Positions 35,809 through 44,570 of a stretch of DNA of 64,000 nucleotides are shown one piece after another (the first letter of the stretch is position 1; each line of letters starts with the position of its first letter). Both the position numbers and the translations under genes were made by a program. This DNA is from CAYPTB01 sp964413535. GTDB taxonomy: Bacteria > Planctomycetota > UBA1135 > GCA-002686595. The notes under the pieces were generated by a model that was not told the origin of the DNA, did no database searches, and worked only from the letters and a program-made list of their open reading frames with translations. The DNA lies in contig CAYPTB010000007.1 of assembly GCA_964413535.1 (NCBI GenBank), forward strand, positions 62,001-126,000, read 5' to 3'.

Positions 35809-37989
35809 TCAGTCCTCGCCCGGCGGCGTGCGCAGGAGCGCGGCGGCCTCGGGGTCCGCGGCGCAGCGCTCCCAGGTCACCACGAACTCGCCCAGGAGCG
35901 AGCTCGCATAGCGCGCGCTCGTGCGGAAGGGGAAGGTCATCCCCTCCACGTCGCGGAAATCGGCGTACGCGATCTCGACGCCCACGATCCCGAAGCCCGG
36001 GATCAGCTCGAACGCATCCTGTCCGACGACGCGCAGGCTCTGCTCCTCGACGAGGAACGTCGAGCCCGATGCCTCGGTCGGCGTGGCGCGAACGAGCAGC
36101 ACGCGTCCGGCCTCGCCGTCGATGGCGCGCAGCACCTCGAGCGCGCCGTACGCGCGGCTCCAGCCGCCGAAGACCACGCGCGGATGAGACAGCCGCTCCC
36201 CCTCGCCGCCGATGCCGGTCAGCTCTTCGAACGGTGAACCGCCCGTCGACTTCCACGTGCGTTCCGAGTCGGTGACGACGACGACAGGCTCGCCGCCGAG
36301 CTCGTACTCGAGGCGCGAGCGCGCGCCGTCGAACACGTGCACGATCGGGCCCGTTCGCCCGCTGCCTTTCAGCTCGAGCGTGCCTTCGCAGCGCATCGGC
36401 CCGAGCTCGGCCAAACGCTCCAGCCGATCGAGGCCATGCGCCTCGCGCACCCCCGCCTCGAGCTCGGAGGCGGAAGGGAGCTTTGGATCGGGGCGGTGGC
36501 GCTCCTCGCGCTCGGTGCGGCTCCCCGAAGCGAGCAAGAAGGCTTCGGCCGGCCCGTTCACACCGGCTGACTCGCCCACGAACGTGAAGCGCGGCGACGA
36601 CAGACCTTCGGGATGGAATCCGCGCGGGCTCCCGTCGGAGACGAGCATCAATCGGAACCGACCCGGCCGCTCGACGGCGAGTCGATCGCCCTCGCGCTCG
36701 ACGACGTAGTAGGCGCGCGCGACGTCCTCGTCCCAGTAGAGCCCTTCGAGCGCGTCGAGGGCGGAGCCCTTCGTGCGCTCGGCGCGCTCCATGCGGAAGC
36801 CCTCCACGTCGCCGCGCAGGAAGAGCGCATCGAGCGCGGACTCGAGCTCGAGTCCCGCGAGCGCTCCGCGCGACTGCGTGAAGAAGAGCACGATGAGGTC
36901 GCGCTCGGGGAAGGCCCAGGCGTGCGTTCCGTCGGAGCCGCCGTGGCCGAAGACGACGGGCATGGGCTCGGCGCTCTCCGCGCGGTGCCAGAGCATCCAC
37001 TGCTGGCCATAGGTCGCCGTGAGGCCGCGGAAGTTCGATTGGGACGCGGGCGAGACGCCGAATGGTCGTCCGGGCGACAGCGCGCGCTCGACGGCTTCCT
37101 CGGAGAGCAGACGCGCGTCGCCGGCGCGCCCGCGGTCGAGCCACAGCGCGAGGAAGCGCGCGTAGTCCGAGGTCGTGCAGTAGAGGCTCTGGGAGGTGAG
37201 GAAGATCGGGAAGAGGGGATCGTCGTCGCGGCTCCAATGACGCGTCCACGCTGCCGGCCCGCCGGAGTACGCGCTCGGAACGCGGCGTGTGCGAGCGTCG
37301 GTCGGATCGAGCACGGGGATCGAGTCGCGCATGCAAAGCGGCGCGAAGATCCGCTCGGCCATGAAGTCCTCGACCTGCGTCTTCGCGATCGAGGCTGCGA
37401 TCGCTCCGAGCGTGTCGCTGCCCGCGTCGCTGTACTGGAAGCGTTCGCCGGGCGGGAAGGAGAGCGCCGCGGCCGCGGCATCCGCCGCCACGTCGGCGAG
37501 CGATCCATAGTCGTCGAGCGAACGCGAGAGCGCGGTGAGCGGCAGGCCGCTCGTGTGCGTGAGCAGGTGTCGGATCGTGATCGCGCGCGTTCCCGGACGG
37601 TCGAAGGCTTCGAGCGTGTCGGCCGCAGGAGCGTCCAGGTCGAGCCGCCCCTCGTCGACGAGCATCTGGATCAGGGTTCCGACGAAAGCCTTCGTCATCG
37701 AGCGCACGCAGAAGATCGAGCCCGTCTCGAGCGGCCGCTCCTCTTCGCGGTCCGCCCAGCCGAAGGCGCGGTGCAGGACCGTCTCGCGGCCGGCGATGAC
37801 GTGCAGCTCGGCGCCCACGACCGCGTCCGCGGCGACCAGCCGCTCGACTTCCTCTGCGAGCAGCTCGAGGGCCTGTGGATCGATGCCGTGCCGCGCCGGA
37901 TCGCCGGCGGGAAACGGATCGTCGCCCGCCGCGAGAGCGAGCGGGGAGACGAGCAGTAGGTGAGCCAGAGGAGAAGCGAGGACGTGCAT
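35809..37989 (-). CDS. Exported beta-lactamase-family (serine hydrolase) protein with C-terminal extension
   Basis: A 726-residue exported protein. Signal peptide: residues 1-21 (LLLVSPLALAAG). Residues about 30-400 form a class C beta-lactamase/esterase domain with the catalytic SxxK tetrad SMTK at 97-100, a Tyr motif QYSD near 186 (YxN altered to YSD) and GHGGSDG at 349-351. Such proteins act as esterases or peptidases on cell-wall peptides or amides. The extra C-terminal 300 residues are beta-rich, with no recognised domain; segments like RSRLEYELGGEPVVVVTD resemble outer-membrane lipoprotein-sorting folds. The ATG has AAGGAG six bases upstream. It is the last gene of the GntR-ABC operon, 11 bp after the membrane protein gene. 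Confidence 0.85.
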   Translation of the reverse strand: MHVLASPLAHLLLVSPLALAAGDDPFPAGDPARHGIDPQALELLAEEVERLVAADAVVGAELHVIAGRETVLHRAFGWADREEERPLETGSIFCVRSMTKAFVGTLIQMLVDEGRLDLDAPAADTLEAFDRPGTRAITIRHLLTHTSGLPLTALSRSLDDYGSLADVAADAAAAALSFPPGERFQYSDAGSDTLGAIAASIAKTQVEDFMAERIFAPLCMRDSIPVLDPTDARTRRVPSAYSGGPAAWTRHWSRDDDPLFPIFLTSQSLYCTTSDYARFLALWLDRGRAGDARLLSEEAVERALSPGRPFGVSPASQSNFRGLTATYGQQWMLWHRAESAEPMPVVFGHGGSDGTHAWAFPERDLIVLFFTQSRGALAGLELESALDALFLRGDVEGFRMERAERTKGSALDALEGLYWDEDVARAYYVVEREGDRLAVERPGRFRLMLVSDGSPRGFHPEGLSSPRFTFVGESAGVNGPAEAFLLASGSRTEREERHRPDPKLPSASELEAGVREAHGLDRLERLAELGPMRCEGTLELKGSGRTGPIVHVFDGARSRLEYELGGEPVVVVTDSERTWKSTGGSPFEELTGIGGEGERLSHPRVVFGGWSRAYGALEVLRAIDGEAGRVLLVRATPTEASGSTFLVEEQSLRVVGQDAFELIPGFGIVGVEIAYADFRDVEGMTFPFRTSARYASSLLGEFVVTWERCAADPEAAALLRTPPGED

Positions 37990-38000
37990 GTCGGCTCCTT

Positions 38001-39518
38001 TCAAACGAGATCGCAGCGCGCGAAGAAACGCCGGAGGCCTTCGCGCAGGGCGAGCTCGAGCGCCGCGAACGCTGCGCAGAGCACGAGCAGCAGGACCGGC
38101 AGGGATACGTACCCCTCGGCCTCGGACCACACCGTCTGCAACGACCACCCGACGAGGAACACCGCCGTCAGGAGCCCGAGGCCGATGGCCCCCCGCACCA
38201 GGCCCGAGAGTCTGCGTGCGCGCGGCTCGAGCACGCGGTGGCGGACGTATTGGACGAGCGGCAGTCCGAGCAGCGCCAGCAGGCAAGCGCGCGCCCACCA
38301 CGGAATCGCGTGCGCCGGTCGCTCGAAGTCGCCGAGCCAGCGCACGAGCTCCGCCTGCGCACCGAGCACGAGCGCGAGCGCCGCCGTGGCGACGAGCGCG
38401 TGCAAGCCCGCCGACCGGAAGAGAACCCGCGCGCGAGCCTCGCGCGTCAGCGGATACAGCACGCCCGAGCGCAAGGTGACGCCCGCGCACAAGGTCTGCG
38501 CGACGAGGGCCGCGGAGGCGACGAGGAAGACCATCACGTAGGGGGGTCCATTCGCCTGACCCGCGGGCGGCGCGTCGGGATGGAAGAGCGCGTGGTAGAG
38601 GTACTCGAGCCCGCGCTGCGGCGAGCCTTCGATCTCGAAGCCGTCCTGGTAGGCGACGAGTGCGATGGCGAGCGCCGCCGCGAGCGCGAAGACGAGCGCC
38701 TGCGCTGCTAGCCCGAAGGTCGCCCGGCCGACCGACTCGTGGACGGTGGCGCGCACCCAACCCGCGAGCGTCTGGATGCGCGCCGGTCGCCAGAGCCTCT
38801 CGGCTCCGCGCCCGCGCGGACGGGGCGCGCGCGCGAACGGAACGATGGGCGCGTAGTCGCCGCCGAGCTCGGACGTGGCGATTCGAACGCGAACGCGGTG
38901 GCGAGCGGCGCTCGAGAGCAAGAGGAGCGGAAGGGGGGACGAGGCCCCGGCAACGACGGCAGCGACGAGTGCGTGCTGCGAGGCGAGCTCCACGAGCTCG
39001 CGCGCTCCGAAGACGGCCGCGGCGAAGCCGAGGGCGACGGGGACCCAGGCGCGCGGCGCGCCCACGTAGTCGAAGAGACTCGTGCCGACCGTGAAGGCGA
39101 GCCACCCGAGGGCGAGGCCCGCCAGAGGTCCGACGTCGGAGCCCAGCGCGCGCGCGAGACCGAACCCTCCGATCGAAGCGACGGCCCCCACCGCGCACAG
39201 CGGCGCGAGGACCGAGCGCCTCACGCCCGGGAGCGTCCAGGAGGCGTGCGCGACGAGGAGTCCGCGCAGCATGCCACCGCCGATCGCCCCCATCCCGGCC
39301 GGCAGGAGGAGCAGGAGCGAGCTGGCCAGGAGATCCAACGTGAACGCCGGAGTCCGGGCGCCGAGGTCCGCGCCGCTACGAGCGAACCACTCGATGTGCG
39401 CGGCGAGCCCCCCCGAGAGGAAGGCGAAGAAGACGCAACCGCCGAAGACGATCAACAGGTCGCCGATCACGACGCCCGGCCTCCAAGCCAGGCGGAAGAA
39501 GGCCCCTATGCCTTTCAT
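38001..39518 (-). CDS. Polytopic membrane protein, putative ABC transporter permease
   Basis: A 505-residue protein with about 12 hydrophobic segments, for example LLASSLLLLLPAGMGAIGGG, GLAGLALGWLAFTVG and FGLAAQALVFALAAALAIALV. It has no soluble domain. Its ATG overlaps the stop of the upstream ABC ATPase gene (ATGA), so it is presumably the permease partner of that ATPase. YtrA-type loci of Bacillus (ytrABCDEF) have the same order of GntR regulator, ATPase and membrane subunits. No sequence match to a named permease family is visible by eye, so the role rests on position. Confidence 0.72.
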   Translation of the reverse strand: MKGIGAFFRLAWRPGVVIGDLLIVFGGCVFFAFLSGGLAAHIEWFARSGADLGARTPAFTLDLLASSLLLLLPAGMGAIGGGMLRGLLVAHASWTLPGVRRSVLAPLCAVGAVASIGGFGLARALGSDVGPLAGLALGWLAFTVGTSLFDYVGAPRAWVPVALGFAAAVFGARELVELASQHALVAAVVAGASSPLPLLLLSSAARHRVRVRIATSELGGDYAPIVPFARAPRPRGRGAERLWRPARIQTLAGWVRATVHESVGRATFGLAAQALVFALAAALAIALVAYQDGFEIEGSPQRGLEYLYHALFHPDAPPAGQANGPPYVMVFLVASAALVAQTLCAGVTLRSGVLYPLTREARARVLFRSAGLHALVATAALALVLGAQAELVRWLGDFERPAHAIPWWARACLLALLGLPLVQYVRHRVLEPRARRLSGLVRGAIGLGLLTAVFLVGWSLQTVWSEAEGYVSLPVLLLVLCAAFAALELALREGLRRFFARCDLV

Positions 39519-40402
39519 CGCGGGCGCTCCGCGAGCAGGAGCGGGAAGATCCGCTCCAGGTTGAGGGGGTGCACCTCCACCTCGGCGTGCCAGCGCGCGG
39601 CGAACGCGGCGCGATGCTCGTCGGCAGCGCACACCGCCAGCCGCGCCTGGTGGGACTCGACTTCCTGCTCGAGGATCCAGGATTCCGCGAAGCGCGCGGG
39701 CAGGCTCCCGTTGCGCGAGGTCACGCGCCATTCGGCGTAGGTTTCCTTCAGCACGTCGAGCTCGGCGTCGGCCACGACCTGTCCGGCGTCGAGACAGACG
39801 ACGCGATCGACGACGCGCTCGATGTCGCGCAAGACGTGCGAGGAGACGACGATGGTCGTGTCGCCCTCGCGCACGAGCTCGAGGAGGAGCGCGAGCAGAG
39901 CCTCGCGCGCGAGCGGGTCGAGCGCGCTCACCGGCTCGTCGAGGAGCAGCAGGCGTGGGCGGTGGCAGACGGCCAGCACGAGCGCGAGCTTCTGCTGGTT
40001 CCCCGGCGACATCGTCGCGATGCGCGCGCGCTCGTCGAGCTCGAGCTCGCCGAGGAGCCTGCGCTCGAGCTTGCTGTCCCACGACGCGTAGAAGGACGCC
40101 ACGTAGCGCAGGTGCTGCCGCACGCGCATCCACGCCAGGAAGCGATTCTCCTGGTGGACCATGCCGATCCGGCCGAGCTCGTTCGGTCCGAGCTCGGCGA
40201 CGGGCCGTCCGAGCGTCGTGCAGGTACCACCGTCGGGCAGGAGCAACCCCACGACGGTGTGCAAGAGCGTCGTCTTGCCGCTGCCGTTGCGTCCGACGAG
40301 CCCGATCACGGACCCGGCGGGCGCGCCGAGCGTGACGTCGTCCAGAGCGACCCTGTCGTCGAAGCGCCGGGTGACGTCTTTCAACTCGAACGCGTGGCTC
40401 AT
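39515..40402 (-). CDS. ABC transporter ATP-binding protein (YtrB-like)
   Basis: A 295-residue ATPase. Walker A is GRNGSGKTTLL, the Q-loop lies in MVHQENRF, and the signature is degenerate (MSPGNQQKL in place of LSGGQ), as in many export ATPases related to YtrB. Walker B is LLLLDEPVSALDPLAR and the H-loop is VVSSHVLRDIER. A C-terminal extension of about 85 residues follows the ATPase core. The gene starts with ATGA overlap with the GntR regulator gene and overlaps the permease start, so the four genes are coupled. Confidence 0.92.
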   Translation of the reverse strand: MSHAFELKDVTRRFDDRVALDDVTLGAPAGSVIGLVGRNGSGKTTLLHTVVGLLLPDGGTCTTLGRPVAELGPNELGRIGMVHQENRFLAWMRVRQHLRYVASFYASWDSKLERRLLGELELDERARIATMSPGNQQKLALVLAVCHRPRLLLLDEPVSALDPLAREALLALLLELVREGDTTIVVSSHVLRDIERVVDRVVCLDAGQVVADAELDVLKETYAEWRVTSRNGSLPARFAESWILEQEVESHQARLAVCAADEHRAAFAARWHAEVEVHPLNLERIFPLLLAERPR

Positions 40403-40800
40403 GTCTCGTCTCCTGTGGGGGAGTTCACCTGGTCGTCGAGCAGCGCGGCGAAGACCGCGAGCGCCGCGTCGCGCTCGAGTCCGAGCTGCCGCGCCGCGAC
40501 GACCGCGGGTCGGAGCTCGTTCGCGAGCTGCAGGGCGCGATCCTCGGAGACGTCACTCGCGCTGCGCTCGCGCACGACGAGCGTCTGCCCGGGACGCCGC
40601 TCGACCACGCCGTCGCGCTCGAGCAGCGCATAGGCCTTGCTCACGGTCATGGGATTGAGCGCGAGCCGCGCGGACAGCGCGCGCGTGGACGGCAGCTCGT
40701 CGCCCGCGCGCAGCAACCCGCCGGCGACCAGGCGCTGGACCTGATCCAGGATCTGGCGGTAGGCGGGGATCCCGCTGTGGCGGTCGACTTCGATCAGCAT
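40399..40800 (-). CDS. GntR family transcriptional regulator, YtrA subfamily
   Basis: A 133-residue regulator with the short YtrA-type layout. A winged helix at residues 1-75 has HSGIPAYRQILDQVQRLVAGG, then LPSTRALSARLALNPMTVSKAYALLERDGVVERRPG, the GntR signature. A short C-terminal helical tail of about 45 residues follows. YtrA regulators repress their own ABC operon and are released by cell-wall antibiotics or peptides in some species. A palindromic AT-rich site lies 18-39 bp upstream of the ATG, consistent with autoregulation. Its stop overlaps the ABC ATPase start. Confidence 0.92.
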   Translation of the reverse strand: MLIEVDRHSGIPAYRQILDQVQRLVAGGLLRAGDELPSTRALSARLALNPMTVSKAYALLERDGVVERRPGQTLVVRERSASDVSEDRALQLANELRPAVVAARQLGLERDAALAVFAALLDDQVNSPTGDET

Positions 40801-40817
40801 GACGGCTCGCCGAACAT

Positions 40818-40839
40818 GTGTATTAGTATATATATACAC
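40818..40839 (-). promoter_or_regulatory. Probable GntR (YtrA) operator and promoter -10 region
   Basis: A 22-bp AT-rich inverted repeat with perfect outer half-sites GTGTAT and ATACAC. The centre is TATA-rich, and 16 of 22 positions are symmetric. It is the most AT-rich spot nearby in a ~70 % GC region. On the minus strand it contains TATACT, a good -10 element, so a bound repressor would block RNA polymerase. Confidence 0.65.
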
Positions 40840-41000
40840 TGAACAACACGTCGAGCCATTCCAGCGTGCCCGCCGCAAACCGGGCGAGGCCAAAGGCTTC
40901 AGGCATCGCGAGCGCGCGAGAGGGGCCGGCTCGAGCGCGTCTTGGGGGAGGACCGAGCCCGGGGAGCGTGCTCCAATGTCGCCCTGCCGCCCCGCTCGCG

Positions 41001-41954
41001 ATGACCCAGGCTGCCACCCTTCCCGACACGCTCGAGATCGCCTGCTCGAACTGCGGCGCGACGCTCGTGCTCGAGCCGCACCTGCGCACGGCGGAGTGTC
41101 CGTACTGCGCGTCGACGTCGATCGTCGAGCGGCCGAGCTCGGCCGGGCGCATCGAGCCCGCCTTCGCGCTCGGCTTCGCCGTCGACCGCGAGCGTGCGTC
41201 GCACCTGTGCGCGCGCTGGATCGGAAAGCGGCGGAGGTTCGCGCGCAAGGGCTTCGAGCGGGCGGTGCCCGAGCGCGGGCGCGGCTTGTACATGCCGGCC
41301 TGGCTCTTCGGCGCCGCGGCGCACGCCGACTACACGTGCGAGATCGGCGAGGACTACACGGAGACCTACACGACGACGGATTCGAAGGGACGCAGGGTCA
41401 CGCGCACGCGCACGAAGACCGAGTGGCGCGCGCTGTCGGGGACGCGCTCCACCTGGATGCAGGACGTGCTCGTGACGGCGTCGAAGGGCATCGCGAACGA
41501 GATGCTCGAGCGCGTGGAGCCCTTCGACCTGCGCTCGCTGCGCCGCTACTCGCCGGCCCTGCTTTCGGGCTGGATCGCGGAGGAGGCGTCGCTCTCTGCG
41601 TCCGAGTGCCGGGAAGTTGCGCGGGCCGAGTGCACGGCATCGCTCGAGCGCGAGCTCGCGCGCTTCCTGCCCGGCGACAGCCACCGCGGGCTGCGCATCC
41701 ACACGCGCTTCGAGGAGGAGACGAGCGAACTCGTGCTGCTGCCGGTGTGGGTGTTCGCCGTGCGCAACGCTCAGGACGAGCAGACGCTCCAGATCCTCGT
41801 CAACGGACAAACGGGCGAGGTCGGAGGCGACGTGCCGCGCTCGTGGAGCAAGATCGCGCTTGTCGTCGTCGCCGTGCTCGCCGCGGCGTTCCTGGTCTTC
41901 GCCGTCGTCGCCGCGCTCGTCACGGGCACCGGGCTCTTCGCCTTCCTGCGTTGA
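41001..41954 (+). CDS. Zinc-ribbon membrane protein (first of a pair)
   Basis: A 317-residue protein. The N-terminus holds a zinc ribbon: CSNC at 15-18 and CPYC at 33-36. A large soluble middle follows, with ALGFAVDRERASHLCARWIGKRR and a Thr-rich strand (YTETYTTTDSKGRRVTRTRT), then VLLPVWVFAVRNAQDEQTLQILVNGQTGEVGGD. The C-terminus is a single membrane helix (about 280-308). Its layout and closing sequence resemble planctomycete/actinobacterial 'TFIIB-type zinc ribbon' proteins. Function is unknown. The stop overlaps the next gene start by one base (TGATG), so the two are co-translated. Confidence 0.75.
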   Translation: MTQAATLPDTLEIACSNCGATLVLEPHLRTAECPYCASTSIVERPSSAGRIEPAFALGFAVDRERASHLCARWIGKRRRFARKGFERAVPERGRGLYMPAWLFGAAAHADYTCEIGEDYTETYTTTDSKGRRVTRTRTKTEWRALSGTRSTWMQDVLVTASKGIANEMLERVEPFDLRSLRRYSPALLSGWIAEEASLSASECREVARAECTASLERELARFLPGDSHRGLRIHTRFEEETSELVLLPVWVFAVRNAQDEQTLQILVNGQTGEVGGDVPRSWSKIALVVVAVLAAAFLVFAVVAALVTGTGLFAFLR

Positions 41955-42919
41955 TGGTCGCCGCGATCGGAACGTGCGAGCGCTGCGCGAGCCCCCTCGA
42001 GCGCGGAGACCTGCGCTGCGCGATCTGCGGCAACGCGGCTCGCGCCCTCGCACAGCGCCGCGAGCACCTGCAGGCATCGATCCTGCGCTGTCGTGGCTGC
42101 GGCGCGGCCGTCGAGTACGACGCGAACGTGGGCGCGCCGCGCTGCGCGTTCTGCGACGCGAAGATGGAGCTCGAGACGCTCGAGGATCCACCCGAGCAGA
42201 CCGAGCTCTTCCTGCCTTTCACGATCGGGCGCGAGGAAGCGTCGAGCGCGGTGAAGGCATGGCTCGGCAAGCGCGGCTGGTTCCGGCCGAGCGACTTGCG
42301 CGAGAAGGCGCGCATCCAGGACGTCCGGCCGCTGTGGTGGGTCGGGTGGGCATTCGACGCCGACGCGCTCGTGTCGTGGACCGCGGACTCCGACGCGGGC
42401 TCGGGCCGCTCGAGCTGGGCGCCGCACGCCGGTCAGGTGCGGCTCACCTTCGACGACATCGTCGTGTCGGCGTCGCGCGGCCTCACGGAAGCGGAGACCG
42501 CCACGCTCGCGCCGCGCTGCGCGCTCGCGAGCGCGCTGCCGCAGGTCGAGCCGCCCGAAGGCGCGACGCTCGAGCAATTCGACGTCCCGCGCTCCCAAGC
42601 ACGCGCGCGCGTCGCGAGCGCGATCGAGCGCACGGCCGCGGAGGTCGTCGAGCGCTCGCACGTCCCCGGTCGCCGCTTCCGCAAGGTGCGAGTCGCGCCG
42701 CTCCTGCGCGCGCTCGTGACACGCCGCTACGCTTTCCCGGCCTGGGTGATGGCCTATCGCTACGACGAGAAGGTCTACCGCGCCGTCGTCTGCGGCCAGG
42801 ACGCCGACTGCGTGGTGGGCAAGGCCCCGTACTCGCTCGCGCGCATCCTGCTGGCGCTCTTCGGCGTGCTGGGCGCGATCGCGATCGTCGTCGCAGTCGT
42901 CGCGCTCGCGTCGAGCTAG
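41954..42919 (+). CDS. Zinc-ribbon membrane protein (second of a pair)
   Basis: A 321-residue protein related in design to its neighbour. It has two N-terminal zinc ribbons: CERC(8-11) with CAIC(22-25), and CRGC(46-49) with CAFC(64-67). A soluble middle follows (PFTIGREEASSAVKAWLGKRGWFRPSDLREKA; RPLWWVGWAFDADALVSW). The end is YRAVVCGQDADCVVGKAPYSLARILLALFG with a terminal membrane helix. The 'vNGqtG...' / 'VCGQDADCVVGKAP' parts of the pair correspond. The ATG overlaps the previous stop by one base. Role unknown; scaffold or membrane-linked regulator are possibilities. Confidence 0.75.
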   Translation: MVAAIGTCERCASPLERGDLRCAICGNAARALAQRREHLQASILRCRGCGAAVEYDANVGAPRCAFCDAKMELETLEDPPEQTELFLPFTIGREEASSAVKAWLGKRGWFRPSDLREKARIQDVRPLWWVGWAFDADALVSWTADSDAGSGRSSWAPHAGQVRLTFDDIVVSASRGLTEAETATLAPRCALASALPQVEPPEGATLEQFDVPRSQARARVASAIERTAAEVVERSHVPGRRFRKVRVAPLLRALVTRRYAFPAWVMAYRYDEKVYRAVVCGQDADCVVGKAPYSLARILLALFGVLGAIAIVVAVVALASS

Positions 42920-43011
42920 AGCCACGCGGACGGACGACGGGACCGCCTGGAGAGCTCAGAGCCCTTCACGTCTACGACCGCAAATCGCCGATCGGCAAAG
43001 TGAGCTGCGCT

Positions 43012-43602
43012 TTACTTCGCCTGCGCGGCGGGGGCTTGGCCGACGTGCGGAAACGACTCGAGCACGCTCGTGATCGCCGCGCGGACGCGTTCGGCCTGAC
43101 CTTCCTTGTCGCGGGAAGTCCGCGCAGTGGCCCAGCCGACCCACACCATGTCGCGGCTCTTCACCTCGTAGACCTCCACCACCAGCGTGCCTTCTTCGTA
43201 CTGGTCGACGGTGACGTTCGAGCCCCCGTACACGTGGGCTGGATAGCTTCCGTGCCAGCCACGGGTCGTGTGGACGGGCGTGAAGCCCCAATCCGTGACC
43301 TCGGTCTTCGGGACGACCTGGCCGTGCACGTACACGCCGATGTCGGCCTGCTTCGCGTCGGTCGTCGCGGTGTAGCCCTTGGCGGTGAGCGAAGTCGCGA
43401 CCGCGTCCTCGATCGCAGAGCCGAGCCGCAGCATCACGCCGGGATCGGCCCCCGGGATGGTCTTGGGCAACGGCAGGATCGCGAACGTCTTGTAGCCGGC
43501 GAACGAAGCCGTCTCGTCGAATTCGGTCTCGACCCTGGGCGAGGTCGCGCAACCAACGAGCACGAGCACGGAGACGAGGGAGGAGGTCGTTGCTGATTTC
43601 AT
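43012..43602 (-). CDS. DUF4136 lipoprotein
   Basis: A 196-residue lipoprotein. The signal MKSATTSSLVSVLVLVGC has the lipobox LVGC with Cys18. The mature part has the DUF4136 pattern: VETEFDETASFAGYKTFAILP, then IEDAVATSLTAKGYTATTDAKQADIGVYVHGQV and 'EGTLVVEVYEVKSRDMVWVGWATA'. These proteins are common envelope lipoproteins of unknown role. It converges with the zinc-ribbon pair. Confidence 0.88.
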   Translation of the reverse strand: MKSATTSSLVSVLVLVGCATSPRVETEFDETASFAGYKTFAILPLPKTIPGADPGVMLRLGSAIEDAVATSLTAKGYTATTDAKQADIGVYVHGQVVPKTEVTDWGFTPVHTTRGWHGSYPAHVYGGSNVTVDQYEEGTLVVEVYEVKSRDMVWVGWATARTSRDKEGQAERVRAAITSVLESFPHVGQAPAAQAK

Positions 43603-43799
43603 ACGCGGGGAAGGCGGCTGGCAGGGGTTCGCGTGTGTCGGCGGAAGACCGCGATGGGGCGGGAATCGACGAGCCGACCCGCGCCTCGCGACACGCCGAT
43701 GGTAGCGAAGGGGACCTGCGGCGAGCGACTGACTCCGCTCGCGTCGCTCCTCCGGGTCGCGAGCGAAGGTCGCGCGCTACGCATGCGCCGGAATGCGAA

Positions 43800-43828
43800 G
43801 CGGGCGGAGCCCGGAGGACTCCGCCCGC
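43800..43828 (-). terminator. Hairpin downstream of the Cys-motif protein gene
   Basis: A perfect 10-bp stem GCGGGCGGAG / CTCCGCCCGC with a 9-nt loop, 20 bp beyond the stop of the minus-strand gene that ends at 43848. No clear T-run follows, so it may act as a pause or mRNA-end hairpin rather than a classical intrinsic terminator. Confidence 0.6.
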
Positions 43829-43847
43829 TCTAGTCGATCGGCGACGT

Positions 43848-44570
43848 TCAGCTCTTGGGCTGCCTGGTCGTCCAGTACACGTCGGCGAGCTTGAGGGGCT
43901 TGTCCGACAGCTTCGAGCTGATCTCGTTCAGCTTGGTCCAGTTCGGGGCGGTCCTCGCGAACAGCACGCGGATCTCCTTGGAGTCCGCCTCGTACCGAGC
44001 GGTGACGTCCTCGTTGCCGGCGCTGCGGATGGCCTTGTCCAAGCGCGTGGCGTCGTCGGCGCCCGCACCGCCGGTGAAGATGACGCTCGCCGGCGAGGCC
44101 AGGACCAGCTTGTCGCGCTGGACCTCGACCGCGCCCTTCTTCAGGTGGGTCTCGATGGTCGAGAGCCGCGTGTAGGCGCCGGGCGACAGCGTCAGTGTGA
44201 CGGCCTGCCGCTCCGCCGAGGCCTTGACGTCCGTGAAGGCGGGCGACTTCCTCTCCTGGCGCTTCGACTTGCACGCCTTGCACTCACCGTCCGACAGGCG
44301 CGAGTCCGAGCACTTGGGGCAAACCCACTCGAGGAAGGTGAGCGTCTCGAGCGACGCGATCGTCGCTTCCGTGTTCTCCTTGGTGAGCCCGGTGACCGGC
44401 AGCGTGATCTCGACGTTGCGCAGAGTCACGGCGGCGGCTTCGCGCGGCGTGGCGTCCTGCGTTCCTTCTTGGGCGAACACCTGCGGTCCCATGGCGACTG
44501 CGGCAAACACCGTCGCCAACACACTCTTGTTCCATGAAATCATTTTCATCCGATCGTCCGGCGTCACCAT
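43848..44570 (-). CDS. Exported protein with CxxC motifs and HMA-like repeats
   Basis: A 240-residue exported protein from the ATG at 44570, which has GGAGG seven bases upstream; a start at 44549 is possible. The signal peptide (about residues 8-33) ends PQVFAQ. The mature part starts VTLRNVEITLPVTGLTKENTEATIASLETL, similar to the beta-alpha-beta of heavy-metal-associated domains but without their CxxC. It continues with WVCPKCSDSRLSDGECKACKSK, a zinc-ribbon-like four-Cys site. A second beta-alpha-beta pattern follows (AVTLTLSPGAYTRLSTIETHL) and a third near the end (DVTARYEADSKEIRVLF). Metal binding by the four Cys is likely; function is unknown. Confidence 0.65.
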   Translation of the reverse strand: MVTPDDRMKMISWNKSVLATVFAAVAMGPQVFAQEGTQDATPREAAAVTLRNVEITLPVTGLTKENTEATIASLETLTFLEWVCPKCSDSRLSDGECKACKSKRQERKSPAFTDVKASAERQAVTLTLSPGAYTRLSTIETHLKKGAVEVQRDKLVLASPASVIFTGGAGADDATRLDKAIRSAGNEDVTARYEADSKEIRVLFARTAPNWTKLNEISSKLSDKPLKLADVYWTTRQPKS

